Made by a program: the position numbers and the translations under genes. This document shows positions 23,597 to 35,360 of a DNA stretch of 64,000 nucleotides, piece after piece. The stretch is from Rhabdophis nuchalis. Lineage: Eukaryota; Chordata; Lepidosauria; Squamata; Natricidae. Below the pieces are notes generated by a model. That model saw only the letters and a list, made by a program, of their open reading frames with translations, was not told the origin of the DNA and ran no database searches. Within the stretch, counting starts at the first letter, position 1. The number at the start of each line of letters is the position of its first letter. The stretch covers positions 102,563,375 through 102,627,374 of the forward strand of contig CM077644.1 in NCBI GenBank assembly GCA_039707465.1. The letters are read 5' to 3'.

Positions 23597-24965
23597 AATA
23601 AATAAAAATATAATAACAGAGTTGGAAGAGACCTTGGAGGTCTTCTAGTCTAACCCCCTGCTTAGACAGGAAACTGTACACCACTTCAGACAAATGGTTA
23701 TCCAACATTAGAAACTTCCATTTTGGAGCAATTACAACTTCTGGAGGCAAGTTGTTCCACTGATTAATTGTTCTAACTGTCAGGAAATTTCTCCTTAGTT
23801 CTAAGTTGCTCCTCTCCTTGATTAGTTTCCACCCACTGCTTCTTGTCCTACCCTCAGATGCTTTGGAGAATATTTTGATTCCCTCTTGTTTGTGGCAGCA
23901 TCTGAGATATTAGAACAGTGCTATCATGTCTCCCCTAGTCCTTCTTTTCATTAAACTAGACATTCCTAGTTCCTGCAACCATTCTTCATATGTTTTAGCT
24001 TCCAGTTCCCTAATCATCTTTGTTGCTCTTCTCGGCACTCTTTCTAGAGTCTCCACATCATTTTTTCATCATGGCGACCAAAACTGAATGCAGTATTCAG
24101 ATGATCTTGATTCTTCAGATGATCTTGATTCTATCCCTCTGTTTATGCAGCCTAGAACTATGCTGACTTTTCTGGCAGATGCTGCACACTGCTGGCTCAT
24201 ATTTAAATGATTGTCCACTAGGCCTCAAAGATCCCTCTCAAAGTTATTGTGCATTTTTTTCTTGCCTAAATGTAGAACGTTACTTTTTTCACCATTGAAT
24301 TTCATTTTGTTAGATAGCGCCCAATGTTCAAGTCTGTCAAGATCCTTCTGTATCTTAAGCCTATCTTCTGGAGTGTTGGCTATTCGTGCCAGCTTGATGT
24401 CATCTCTAAATTTGATAAGTTCCCTATCTATCCCTTCATCCAAGTCATTGATGAAGATGTTGAAGAGTACTATGCCTAAAACAGAGCATTGGGGTACTCT
24501 ACAGCATATTTCCCTACATGTAGATGTACTTCCATTGAGGACTACACCAGTGGTGGGTTCCAGCAGAGACTACTGCTGGTTTGCTCAGGGGTGCTTCACG
24601 TGCTTTTTTTGGTTATTTTTTTCTTTTGTCGCAAGTCTTTGTTCATTGTGAACCTTAGCTTTCCTCACTTCATCTTTACAGGCTTGGGCTATTTGCTGAT
24701 ATTCTGCCTTAGTTATTTGCCCCTCTTTCCACTTTTTATACTTGTCATTTTTGTCTTTCAATTTGTCAGAGATTTCTTTATGCAGCCATGCTCATTTCTT
24801 TTGAGAGCTATTATTTTTCTTATTCATTGGTATTGTGCTAGCCTGGGCTTTTATAATCTCACTTTTTAAAATTTCCCAAGCTTCTTGAGTTATTTTCCTT
24901 TGAAGATTCTCATCCATAGAATCCTTCCAAAACTCTCTCTAAATTTATTGAAATACCAAGCAATT
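23597..24965 (-). mobile_element. CR1 retrotransposon, internally deleted, minus strand
   Basis: From the high-coordinate end the minus strand encodes the Lys-rich linker that precedes the RT in CR1 (DKNDKYKKWKEGQITKAEYQ and VRKAKVHNEQRLAT, about 24566-24960). It then jumps to the end of the RT palm (about 24540 downward), runs through the C-terminal part, and finishes with the typical 3' UTR whose plus-strand reverse reads AGTTGGAAGAGACCTTGGAG and CTAACCCCCTGCTTAGACAG. The fingers and much of the palm are missing. Confidence 0.88.
24225..24490 (-). pseudogene. CR1 reverse transcriptase, catalytic-motif region
   Basis: The frame reads LFNIFINDLDEGIDRELIKF, then RDDIKLARIANTPEDRLKIQ and KDLDRLEHWALSNKMKFN, finishing with LHLGKKK. 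The order is that of the CR1 RT: the INDL block, the catalytic (F/Y)xDD motif, and the LERW..KN.MKFN..KC..LHLG block. In this copy the residue before the two Asp is Arg instead of Ala (FRDD), so the catalytic loop is altered. The RT would copy CR1 RNA at the nicked target. The deletion upstream makes the copy dead. Confidence 0.88.
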
Positions 24966-27010
24966 TGTTGTTGTTATTTATTGTTAAACATGGGTCAGTT
25001 AAAAAAAATTGTGTAAATATATTGAGTAAATAGATGCAACGCAAAGAAATTCTTGCTTAATAGCTTTAAAATGCCCACTATAAGCACTAATTTGATCAAA
25101 CTATTTTTTTAGAGAATGCCTTATTTCCTGGTTTGCAGAAAATTCAGATTGCTGTGTATACGTCACAGCATTAACATGAGTTATGCAATCAAGTAAATAC
25201 ATACATATATTAAAAGTAGTCGCCCGGTTGGAAGTGACTAATTTTCCCGTTACATACAGAAAAGCATCTTTATAATTTTTATTACTGCATTGCATTGCAT
25301 TAGATTCTGTTTTCCCTGTTTGATTAGTAGCTGACTATCAAATGTCTTGAGCTTTGAATCCAGAGACTTCTGCATTTTTAAAGAGATTTTTTTTAAAGTC
25401 ATTAAATTTTTAAGTAGCACCTTATTTAGAATGACAGTCTTTGTTTAAAAGAAATGTCCTTTCCTTTAACCACAGTGGCACGATTTAGGATGCCCTCATT
25501 TCAACAAGTCAAATAACAAGGACCTTTAATGTACCATAATTTACAAGAGCTTCAGTGTGGCTCGTCTCAATGATGGATCTGAATACTGACATGAAAAATT
25601 CTAAGAGGCCAATTTGGGTCTTCAAATATCAGGCAGCGTTAGCATTACAATGCTGAGATTCGATAATGCTTGATTCACTGAATAATCCTGAGCAGATCAC
25701 TCGGGGAGAAGAAGTCAGTTGCTCACATCAGGACACAATAATTGACAGCAATTTGCGTGTGTATGTGCCCATGTATGTATGTATGTATGAGGAAATACCA
25801 TCGCCAGCATTCAGCTTAATGAGTTTTGAGAGAAATATAAAGAAATATCCAAAAAATGCCATTGGGGAATTTATTATTATACAAAAGTGAAATGATTTAT
25901 ATTTGGTTTGAACTCACAAAGTCCATTTGCTTCGTAAGAAATATTATCCAGGATCAAGGAGGCATAGATGGGAATGTTCCTTAGTTATCTAGGAACGGAT
26001 AACATATTGCTGATTTTTTTAGAGTAAAAAGGAACCCTATATATATTTTCTTCTGACAGTATTGAAGGGCTTAAGGGCTTGTTGAGTCTTGAATGACATA
26101 GCCATCACTTTGTTTCCTCTTAACCACTGAAATCTGAAATATAGATTTTTTTGCTCTGATTCAACCAGATCATAGCAAGTGTGTCTGCTATGAAAGCTCA
26201 TGCTGTATATATTCAGCAACCCTATTAGAAAGAATCTCACAGTACAAGGAAATCAGCCGCATTCTGATGACTTGAAACTAAAAATATTCCTTCTGCCTAA
26301 TTCACTCCTTTATATGACATGCTGGCACAGCAACATTTCTGGGACCATAATTTTGTACCAGCAACAGATGGATTTTTCCATAACAAAACCATAGTCTCTA
26401 ACTCCAAGCTTTGCCCATAAGTTTGGAAAGGAAGACCTTGCGAGATGAACATTTGTAAAGAAAAAAAGCAAGACAATCAAGCATGTGAATCTGTCAGGGA
26501 GCAAGCAGGCACGGTATGGAGGGTTTTCAGGGGAAATGCTGCACAAAGGTGTGTGAGGAGGCAGTGCAGGCAGCGATTGACCCAGTGGATTCCAGAGCTG
26601 TTTTGTACTGACTTGCAAGAGCTGATTGTTAATTTTGAAATTTATTTTTTGTGAGCCAATTAAGAACCGAGCTCCTATCACAGCTAGCAGAGTGGTATAT
26701 GGCAGCTAGGAAGCCAGCAGAGCCAGTTCATAAACTTTTATCAGCACACCAGTGGATTAGCCAGGAACCCACTGGATTAACCTTTCCTTCTCTTTCCAAT
26801 AAAAGTCACAGACTCCTTTCCAGGGTCAAATTCTATTAAGGGCATAGGTTGGGAAGGAAAAGAATAAACTTTCCCTCCATACATACTATGGTGATTGTGG
26901 AAATTGCTAACCTGCCTATGTCAAACCTAAGTAAATTAAAACAGTCACAGTTCTGTTTTAAAGATTACATTGTATAATACTACAGACCCCCTCTGGAACT
27001 TTTTTTTTAA
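24966..27010. other. No recognised element; possible conserved non-coding stretch
   Basis: About 2 kb free of recognisable repeats. The part at about 25440-25690 has the balanced, low-repeat look of conserved non-coding DNA, which is only an impression. A small (TGTA)n tract lies near 25770-25790. Frames at 26310-26681 and 26445-26654 overlap on opposite strands without any domain. Confidence 0.4.
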
Positions 27011-27250
27011 ATAACAGAACAGAATTACAGAGTTGAAAGGGACCTTGGAGATCTTCTAGTCCAGGGGTCTGCAAAGTCGGCTCTTTTAAGACTGGTGGAC
27101 TTCAACTCCCAGAGTTCCCCAGCCAGCATAGCTGGCTGGGGAATTCTGGAAGTTGAAGTCCACCAGTCTTAAAAGAGCCGACTTTGCACAACCCTGTTCT
27201 AGTCCAACCCTATACCATTTCAGACAAATGGGTGTCCTATCTCTAATGTT
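27011..27250 (-). mobile_element. CR1 3' end, minus strand, interrupted by a MITE
   Basis: Plus-strand text AGAGTTGAAAGGGACCTTGG and CTTCTAGTC is the reversed CR1 3' UTR. It resumes after the MITE with CTAGTCCAACCCTATACCAT and TTTCAGACAAATGGGTGTCC. The CR1 copy predates the MITE. Confidence 0.85.
27062..27196. mobile_element. Palindromic hAT MITE, 135 bp, nested in CR1
   Basis: The two halves are near-perfect inverted repeats starting CAGGGGTCTGCAAAGTCGGC (left) and CAGGGTTGTGCAAAGTCGGC (right, complement). TTCTAGTC flanks exactly on both sides (27054-27061 and 27197-27204), an 8-bp duplication. A 143-bp copy lies at 52775-52917. Confidence 0.95.
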
Positions 27251-27443
27251 GAGAAAGATAGAAAGAAGAGGTCATGTAGAAGTAAAGTGGATGGACTTAG
27301 TTAAGGTGATAATGAATGCCCCAATGGAAAACTTGGAAGAAAGCTTAGAGACAGATCATGTGGGGGAAAAACTGTGTAGTTGCTAAATATCAACCACATC
27401 TTGAACTCACATAATCAACCTATCACTACAGATACATAGACAT

Positions 27444-27766
27444 CAGAGGTGGTATTCAGAAGGTTCTGACCAGGTCTGGAGAATCAGTAGCGGAAATTTT
27501 AAATAGTTCAGAGAACCGGTAAATAGCACCTGTGATTGGCCCTTCCCCCATCTATTCTCTGCCTCCCGAGTCCCAGCTGATTGGAAGGGAATGGGGATTT
27601 TGCAGTAACCTTCCCCTGGAGTGGGGTGGGAATGGAGATTTTGCAGTATCCTTTTCCTGCCATGCCCACCAAGCCATGCCCACCAAGCCACACCCACCAA
27701 GCCACATTATGCCCACCAAGCCATGCCCACAGAACCAGTAGCAAAATGTTTTGAATCCCACCACTG
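27444..27766. mobile_element. hAT-like MITE with internal 13-14 bp tandem repeat
   Basis: The left end CAGAGGTGGTATTCA and right end TGAATCCCACCACTG are inverted repeats. AGAACCGGT lies near the left end and AGAACCAGTAG near the right. A GCCCACCAAGCCAT-type unit recurs about five times at 27662-27730, giving artefactual Trp/Gly-rich frames on the minus strand. The flanks ATAGACAT and ACAGAACAT could be a diverged 8-bp duplication with one indel. Confidence 0.75.
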
Positions 27767-27774
27767 ACAGAACA

Positions 27775-28924
27775 TAAATGTATATTGGTTTGTAATAGGG
27801 GGAATACATTAGCTTACCTAATGGAAAATGGACAATTGATGTGATTATCTGAAGAGGCTCATCAGCTTTAATGCACAATACAAATAGAAGGTACTGCTAT
27901 GAGAATATCAACTGACAATATAACTCCTTCATTAGGTGAGGCATCGTTATAGCTTCCTATACTGTTACTGTTCACTATTCCTGAATTGTCCCAGGCCATC
28001 ATGTCACCCCTTTTTCTGTGTTTAAGAAAGAAAACTACATCTCCATTGTTCTATCTTCATCTTACCTAAATTTCTATTGCTGTATACTTGGTCTTCCTGC
28101 TTGGAAAAAAAAATCCCCCTCCCCCAAAAAGCGTGGGTTTGTCCAGGTCAGTCTGGATACGCTGAATTATGCTTCAAACATCATTTGCATTAAAATGTTT
28201 GAATCCAGTGATCCATGCAGACTTCATCTGGCTGTCTTTTAAATATCCGTGTGCTCCAGACCACATGCAGTGTGGTATTCTCCCCCACGCACTAATTATA
28301 TCTCTGCACTCTTGCCCATTAAAGATGAGAGGCTAATCTCCAGGTCGGCTGTTACTGAGATCAGTCTGATGGGAGGAAAAAGAGATAGCACTAATTGAAA
28401 CAAACCGAAACAATTTAAAGCAAATATCTCTGATAAGGAATCCATTAGTAAGTTGCATGTTGCAAGCTCTATCCAGACTCCTGCTTTTCAGGAAACAATA
28501 TATTGATCAGCATTTATGGGTAGGTGCATTACTAATTGCTAGTACTTAGCTGGTTTGAAACTCTGCCATTAAATGGAAACTCATGCAATCCTAGTAGTTG
28601 TTACAAAACAACTTTTAAAAGTTATAGTTAGCAATATCTTAGACAAAAAATAGGGGAATGATTTTTGACAGTAAGGTGTTTGCAGTCTGTTGTACCATCA
28701 GAAATATCACTGGCCTAATTCAGTCTTTAGCAGAGCCCAGAAGTTAACCAAGCAAATGGAATCTCCCATTATCTTAACCATTCATGTCAAAAATGAAGGC
28801 ATAGGAGGTGCACCAGGTATTCACAGCACCTTTTCTGTTCTGCTGGGCAAAGTGCAGGGGGTCCATAGCTGTTCCCCAAAACCCTCCTTAGAGTGTTTTC
28901 TTCCCCAACAAAGTGATGGTGGAA
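27775..28924. other. No recognised element; candidate conserved non-coding block near 28130-28440
   Basis: No repeat or coding signature. The segment near 28130-28440 contains an octamer ATTTGCAT (28183-28190) and a homeodomain-type TAATTA (28293-28298) in low-repeat sequence. Such motifs occur often by chance; only cross-species alignment would tell. Confidence 0.35.
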
Positions 28925-29153
28925 CGAGAAAACTCCCCACAGCCAACCTGCCATGGACAACTTACCATGATCAACTCCCTATGGGCCAACTCGCCACAGG
29001 ACAACTCAACAATTCAATTTAATTATTTAAAATAATTTTTAAAATGTTTTAATTTTTGTCATTCAAAGTTGGCTGCAGCAACTTGGCTGTGGAAAGTTGG
29101 CCATGGCGGATTGTTGTAGACCATGGTGAGTTGTTGTAGACCAAAATAATGGA
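28925..29153. mobile_element. Fold-back MITE-like element
   Basis: The left part carries repeated CCAACTCGCCA- and GACAACT-type units; the right part carries the complementary AGTTGGCTG, AGTTGGCCATGGCG and GAGTTGTTGTAGACC units. An AT-rich centre (about 29003-29065) separates them. It is an inverted-repeat element of repeated short units. Superfamily not determined and ends approximate. Confidence 0.6.
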
Positions 29154-30057
29154 GCTGCTCAAATGGATTTTTGATGTCTCCCCTAGTTTCCAGGGCAGAT
29201 TTTTTTGGGGAGCATGTAGGGCTGCAGAAGAAAGGAGGTAAACATGCAAATGCCCTCCCGCCACACACATTGCAAAAGTTTCTGATTTCTGGAACTCTCT
29301 TCTGCACAACTTTGGATTCAATCTTCCAATTGCCATTCAAAATAAGCAGCCCATGTTATGCAGGAAAACTGTGCTCTTGTTCTTTATTGCAAAGCAGCAA
29401 TGGGAAAAACAGCACAGATTTCCCAAGGCAAATTGATGGCCTGTTAAAATGAAACCTTAGCATTGATGTAAGGTTTCATTAAGTTGCTTTACCTAAACGA
29501 TGGCATTAAACATAATCACTATCCATGAACAGAGAGTCTTATTCAGTTTTCTGAGATGTCTTTATGGCATTTTCTTCCACAACCCTGGAGAAAATATCTT
29601 GGTTCATTGGATTTTTAAACCAAGTGGCAAAAAATATACTCAGTGGAGTTAAAAATAAAGTTTTGTCATCCTTCCCATTTTCTCTAAGTCTTCTCTGTCT
29701 CTATCTCTCTGTCGCTCTGTCTCTCTGCCTCTCTCCAACACTAAGTGAAAATTGAATTTTGATTTAATTAATGGGTTTGGTTAAACTCTAATTCCTTTTA
29801 TATTTAAAGATGGAAACTTATTTTCAGGTTGGATGGCCTTTACTGTAAATTAAACAAAACCACAAAGGCAAAAAATAGCATTTGTGGACTAAAATAGAAG
29901 GTACTTCTCTCCTCATGACTCAAAGCTAGTGGATAGTAATTTAAAAGTGGAAACCCACAGCACCAAAACTGTTGGACAAGGAAGTGATTCATAAGACCTC
30001 TAGTATGAATTTTCTAATGTGCATTTGAATTCTAAGATTCCTCCAAGGCATATTTGA
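29154..30057. other. No recognised feature
   Basis: AT-rich sequence. Near 29443-29485 there is AATGAAACCTTAGCATTGAT followed by GTAAGGTTTCATT, a short inverted repeat. Minus-strand frames at 29049-29340 have no domain. Confidence 0.5.
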
Positions 30058-30060
30058 GAC

Positions 30061-30082
30061 TGCGCATGCGCGAAGATGGCGG
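30061..30082 (+). promoter_or_regulatory. NRF1-like palindrome plus YY1-like site at LINE 5' end
   Basis: TGCGCATGCGCG (30061-30072) matches the NRF1 consensus and is followed at once by AAGATGGCGG (30073-30082), a YY1 consensus core. The same pair, with one base changed in the palindrome, starts the minus-strand copy (45463-45484). Position at the extreme 5' end fits an internal promoter that fixes the start site, as known for YY1 in mammalian L1. Confidence 0.7.
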
Positions 30083-31187
30083 TCTGCCTCTGAACTCCGT
30101 TTGGGTCTTGGAGCTCGTTGGCTCTAAAAACATGCCGCCCGGCCTGCTATCCACTCTTAAGGGTTGGGCCCAGTGAGCTGCTTACCCTGGCAGTAGATCG
30201 AGACCTGGATGGCCCCCCAGGGTAAGATAGCGGCCGAGAAATCGCTGAGGACGCCGGGCGTGGATGCCGGCCAGAGCGCTGGCCGGATGGGAAGGAGGCC
30301 GACGCCGACGCCGATTCTGAGCTGGATTTCGAGCTGGAGGCTGGGAGGACGTGGAGGCCGGGGCTGGAACAGCGCTGGGACAATCTTGCTGAGCGGCAGC
30401 GTGCCGGGGAGGTTTGGAAATTGAGGAGAGGCCAGACCGGGCCGGGCCGGGAGAAGAGCGGCCGGCCTGAGGCCTCTAGGAGGAGGTGAGACTCTCTTTC
30501 TTCAGGAGGCTGAAAGAAAGGCTGGAAAGAACTCAGTAACAACGTGGCCGAGGCCTGAGCGTCCTTTAAGTCATCGCCCAGCTACTGAAGCCTTTGGATG
30601 GGCCGGATCGGGCCGGACTGGGGGCTTCGCTGGTTGTGGAGAGGCCGGGCCTTGGAGATGGAAGAGCGGGCGGCCCGAGGCCTCCAGGAGGAGATGAGCC
30701 CAGGCGGCCGGAAGGAACTTGACAATTTAATAACAGCGTGGCTGAGGCCTGAATGGCCTATAAGAACTTTTGGCCGGGCCAGGCCGGGTTGGGCCTGGCC
30801 AGGAGAAGGAAGAGTGGCCGGCCCTGGGCTTTTTTGAGAGGACGCAAGGCCAGAAGAGCCCTATTAAAATCTGGGCTTAAGAGACTGCCCACTCCCCCCC
30901 CCCAAACTATACCCCAAACTATATCCCACTATACCCCACCCGGACAGACTATTCTAACACTCACAATGGAACTTTAAGATCTGTAGAGCCGGACTATACC
31001 TCACTTGGAGTATGTGAATTTATTATTTATTATCTTTAAACATCTATTTTAAATATTTATAGAGCCAACGATGTTCCCTATAATCAATTGCATGACCCAT
31101 TTTTATACCTTGTATTTATATTTGTATTATATTTATATATTTATATACTTATATGTTTATGTATTTATATATTTATATATTATAATT

Positions 31188-34100
31188 ATGTACTCAAGGG
31201 CAGACCTTATGCTACTGCGAGAGTCCCCTCTCTCGCAGGCCTGGCCCTCCGCTCTAACGAGGGCCCACCTCGATGAGGGATTAATCAATCCAGAGAGGTG
31301 GGCAAAGCGTGGTCTTAGGGGTTTTTTAGTGAAACATTTGTTATGTATTTTAGGGGGTACCAGGGAGGAGGGAGGGTTTAAACAGGTTAAGGAAGATAGG
31401 AAGGAAGGGGGTGAAGCTGGCAGAGCGAGGAAGGAAGCGGAAGGATCCATCAAGAGGGGGGATACACAAGTCATTTCCATTGAGGGTCTACCCATCAAGA
31501 CGGTCGTAGGGAGGGGTAGGTGCGATGGGAGACAGGCTCCCCTTTCCCGGTTGGGGACACAGGGCCACTGTTTACAAGCAGTCAGGTGCCACAACCCCCG
31601 CAGGCTAGGTTGTCAAGGATTACAGAGCCAGGGCCCGAGGCTGATGTTTTGCAACGCCAGGTCCCTGGTCAACAAAGCCCCCCTCGTCCATGACCTTGTG
31701 TCGGAGGAGGAGCCGGACCTGGTAGAAATAGCGGAGACCTGGTTGGGCCACGAGGGAGGACTTCCCCTCGTAGAAATGTGCCCACCAGGTTACCCTGCTT
31801 TTCATCAGCCTCGGGCCCTAGGCAGGGGTGGAGGGGTAGTGGTTATTGTTAGGGAAGGTCTTGAGCCAAGAGAGACCACTGTACCACAGACCACCGGCTG
31901 TGAGTCTCTCTGCGTGAAGTGGGGCCTAGGGAGGCAGTTGGGCGTGCTGATTGTATACCTGGCTCCCCGCTATGTAACAGCAACCCTGCCTGAGCTCCTT
32001 GAGGTGATCGCCGAGATGGCGGTTGAGACCCCCAGACTGGTTGTCATGGGGGACTTCAACCTGCCATCGGTAGGCAAATCATCAGAGGCAGCTTGGGAAT
32101 TCATGGCCTCCATGACGGCCATGAATGGACCTGACCCAAGTAATTCAGGACCCCACGCACGAGGGAGGACACACGCTGGACTTAATCTTTGTCTCTGGTC
32201 AGTGGAAGAGTGATCTGGGTATAGGGGAGGTAGCCATCATACCCCTGTCATGGTCAGACCACTCACTTCTCTGGCTCGACTTTCCAATCGCTACACCCCA
32301 CCGCGGGGAGATGGAACCGGATTCACCTATATGGTTCCGCCCCAAGCGCCTGATGGACCTGGATAGGTTCCAGACGGTGCTTGGGCCATTACCTGTGTCC
32401 TTCACCCGCGCCCCGACAGAGGACCTGGTGGCCGCGTGGAATACCGTGGCCACGGGGGCCTTGGATCAGGTCGCGCCCTTGCGGCCTCTCCTGCGGCTAC
32501 GAGTCACCCAGGCTCCTTGGTTTACCGAGGAGCTAAGGGTGATGAAGTGCCACAAGAGATGCCTAGAGAGGATATGGAGTTCCACACGGTCTGAATCTGA
32601 CCGAACACAGGTGAGAGCCCATTTACAGACTTGCTTTGTGGCGTTGAGAGTGACCAAACGTCATCATTGTGCCACTCTCATCACATCTGCAGATAACCAC
32701 CCTGCCGCCCTGTTTAGGGTGACCCACTCCCTCCTTCAACAGAGGGTGCGGGAAGCCCCCTTGCAGGGTAGAGCAGAGGAATTTGGGGAATATCTGCAGG
32801 ATAAAATCGCTCAGATTTGGAGCGAGTTGGCCTCCATCGAAAGTGGCCCAGTGGGATGCCCCGAGGTAGATCTTGAGACAGTTTTGTTGGAAGAGTTTGA
32901 CTCTGTTACTTCCGAAGATATGGACAAATTACGTGGGCCACTGCAACATGTTTATTGGACCCGTGTCCCTCCTGGCTTGTACTGGCATCCTGGGAGGTCA
33001 CACGAGGCTGGCTCTAGGAGGTGGTCAACGCTTCCTTGAGTGAGGGGTTCTTGCCTACCATCTTGAAAGAGGCAGTGGTGAGACCCCTCCTCAAGAAGCC
33101 CTCTCTGGACCCAGCATTGTTGGTAAATTAACGTCCGGTCTCCAACCTCCACTTTCTGGCGAAGGTTGTAGAGTTTGGTGGCACAACAGTTCCCCCGTCA
33201 TCTGGAGGAAATTGATTATCTGGACCCGCGCCAGTCCGGCTTCCGGCCCAGGGACAGCACCGAGACGGCATTGGTCACGTTGGTGGATGATCTCTGGAGG
33301 GCCAGAGATGGGGGTTGTTCCTCCATCTTGGTCCTATTAGACCTCTCAGCAGCTTTTGATACCATCGACCATGGTATCCTATTGCATCGGCTGGAGGGGT
33401 TGGGGGTGAGGGGCACCGTGTTGCGGTGGTTCTCCTCCTAACTCTCCGGTCGATCGCAGTTTGTGCTGGCAGGAGGGCAGAGGTCAACCTCGAGACCCCT
33501 CACTTGTGGGGTGCCTCAGGGGTCGATCCTCTCGCCTCTCCTGTTCAACACATATATGAAGCCGCTGGGCGAGATCATCCGTGGTTTTGGGGTAGAGTAC
33601 CACCTCTACGCTGATGACACGCAGCTGTATATATCTACCCCAAACCACCCCAACGATGCCGTAGAGGTGATGTGCCAGTGCCTGGAAGCCATGCGGGCCT
33701 GGATGGGAAGGAACAGACTCAGACTCAACCCATCCAAGACCGAGTGGCTGTGGTTCCCGGCATCCCGGTACAACCAGTTGACTCCATCACTGGCCATAGG
33801 GGGTGAACAACTAACCCCTGTGGATGGGGCATGCAACTTGGGCGTCCTCCTTGATGCACGGCTGTCCATGGAAGATCAAGTGACAGCCGTAGCCAGGAGG
33901 GCGTTTTACCAGGTTCGCCCTGATCCACCAGTTGCGTCCCCTACTGGACTGGGGTGCCCTTTGCACAGTCACTCATGCTCTCGTGACATCCCAACTGGAC
34001 TACTGTAATGCTCTCTACATGGGGCTCCCCTTGAGGTGCACCCGAAGACTTCAGCTTGTCCAGAATGCAGCTGCGCGGGCAGTTATGGGAACCTCTAGGT

Positions 34101-34447
34101 TTTCCCATGTAACACTGCTCCTGCGCGAGCTGCATTGGCTGCCTGTCGTCTTTCGGGTGCACTTCAAGGTGTTGGTTATCATCTTCAAAGCGCTCTATGG
34201 CAGGGGACCTAGCTATCTGCGGGATCGCATCCTGCCCCATACATCCCTGCGCTCCCACAGAGAGGGACTTCTCCGGGTGCCGTCCACCAGGCTATGCCAG
34301 CAGGCGACGCCCAGGGGAAGGGCCTTCTCTGTGGCGGGCCCAACCCTCTGGAACGACCTTCCCCCCGAAATCAGAACAACCACGGACCTCCGCTCCTTCC
34401 GTCAAAAATTAAAAACACATTTCTTCTGCTTGGCCGGCCTGGGATAA
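31188..34447 (+). pseudogene. L2-like LINE ORF: APE endonuclease plus reverse transcriptase, decayed
   Basis: The start ATG gives MYSRADLMLLRESPLSQAW, conserved in the copies at 44.5 and 47.7 kb. After a basic N-terminal stretch of about 145 residues comes the APE endonuclease: LMFCNARSLVNK, IAETWLG (catalytic Glu), VVMGDFNLPS, and SDHSLL (His). The RT has [33 protein letters not shown] and [10 protein letters not shown] (catalytic DD). The L2-type C-terminus has [20 protein letters not shown] and LWNDLPPEIR. Lesions seen: frameshifts near 32122 (extra 4 nt), 32945, 33172 and 33918, and stops near 33129 and 33439. It would otherwise nick DNA and copy its RNA. It cannot be active. Confidence 0.9.
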
Positions 34448-34620
34448 CTTAACTGTTTTTAGGTTTTTTTAGGGGTTGTTTTAGTTTAACATGGGATTTT
34501 AGCACAGGGTTTTAGTTTAATTCTTTTTTAATACTGTATTGTTTATGGTTTTTATATGTATTTTTAATTTCCCTGTGCCCCGCCTCGCGTCCCTTTGGGG
34601 AGAGAGAGCGGGTTATAAAT

Positions 34621-34761
<141 letters not shown>

Positions 34762-35071
34762 TGCTAAGAAATTAAATCATGTGAGTTAAAAGAAAACTCA
34801 CTTTTGTGAACATGGTTTAAATTGAACTGATGTCAGCCATATTTGACAGCTAGTTATAAAGAGGAATAGTCATAGATAAATATATCTTTAACATGTATAA
34901 CCTTTTGTGAAGCTGACTGTCCTACCTTCTTCACATCATGGAAAATTCTGTACAATCCTAAGGAGAACAAACCATGTTTACCTCAAAGACTGATGGGTGC
35001 CCACTTTAAAATGAAGAGGAACCCTGAACAATAGAACACCAAACATTTGTACAGACGTCAGGGGCTACAAA
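34762..35071. other. No recognised feature
   Basis: AT-rich interval between an L2 tail and a SINE fragment. Confidence 0.45.
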
Positions 35072-35194
35072 AGAGAGCCAGACTGGTGTAGTGCTTAAGG
35101 TACCAGGCTACAAATTGGGAGACTGTGACTAGGTCCAAATTACGCATAAAGACAGCTGGACAACTTTGAGCCATTCACTTCCTATCAGCCTCAA
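35072..35194 (+). mobile_element. tRNA-derived SINE fragment (GTGTAGTGGTTAAG family)
   Basis: Head AGCCAGACTGGTGTAGTGCT, TTAAGGTACCAGGCTAC and TTGGGAGACTGTGACTAGGT match the family. The body is recognisable to about 35194 and then lost. Confidence 0.75.
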
Positions 35195-35360
35195 AGGCAC
35201 ACAAACACAAAAAATAGCAACAAAGCAGAAAATCCTGGGGATCTGATTTGCTGGTCAGTTTCGAAAAGCTAGGCAGGTCCAAGCCTCTGTACCTGGGGTT
35301 ATACCTGGGAAAAAGAAACTCTCTGAGGAGATGCAGAGGAGCTAGGGAAATCCATTAGGC

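Noticed and set aside
24211..24869. Plus-strand frames of 126-146 codons
   Set aside because: They are antisense shadows of the minus-strand CR1 element.
27660..27732. Regularly spaced short repeats considered as CRISPR
   Set aside because: Units are head-to-tail without unique spacers, and the genome is vertebrate.
27443..27878. Trp/Gly-rich minus-strand frames
   Set aside because: They translate the 13-14 bp tandem repeat inside a hAT-like MITE.
30147..30837. Open frames of 71-131 codons in the 30-kb LINE 5' UTR, considered as ORF1
   Set aside because: They are not conserved in the sister copies' 5' UTRs and carry no coiled coil, RRM, zinc knuckle or esterase motif.
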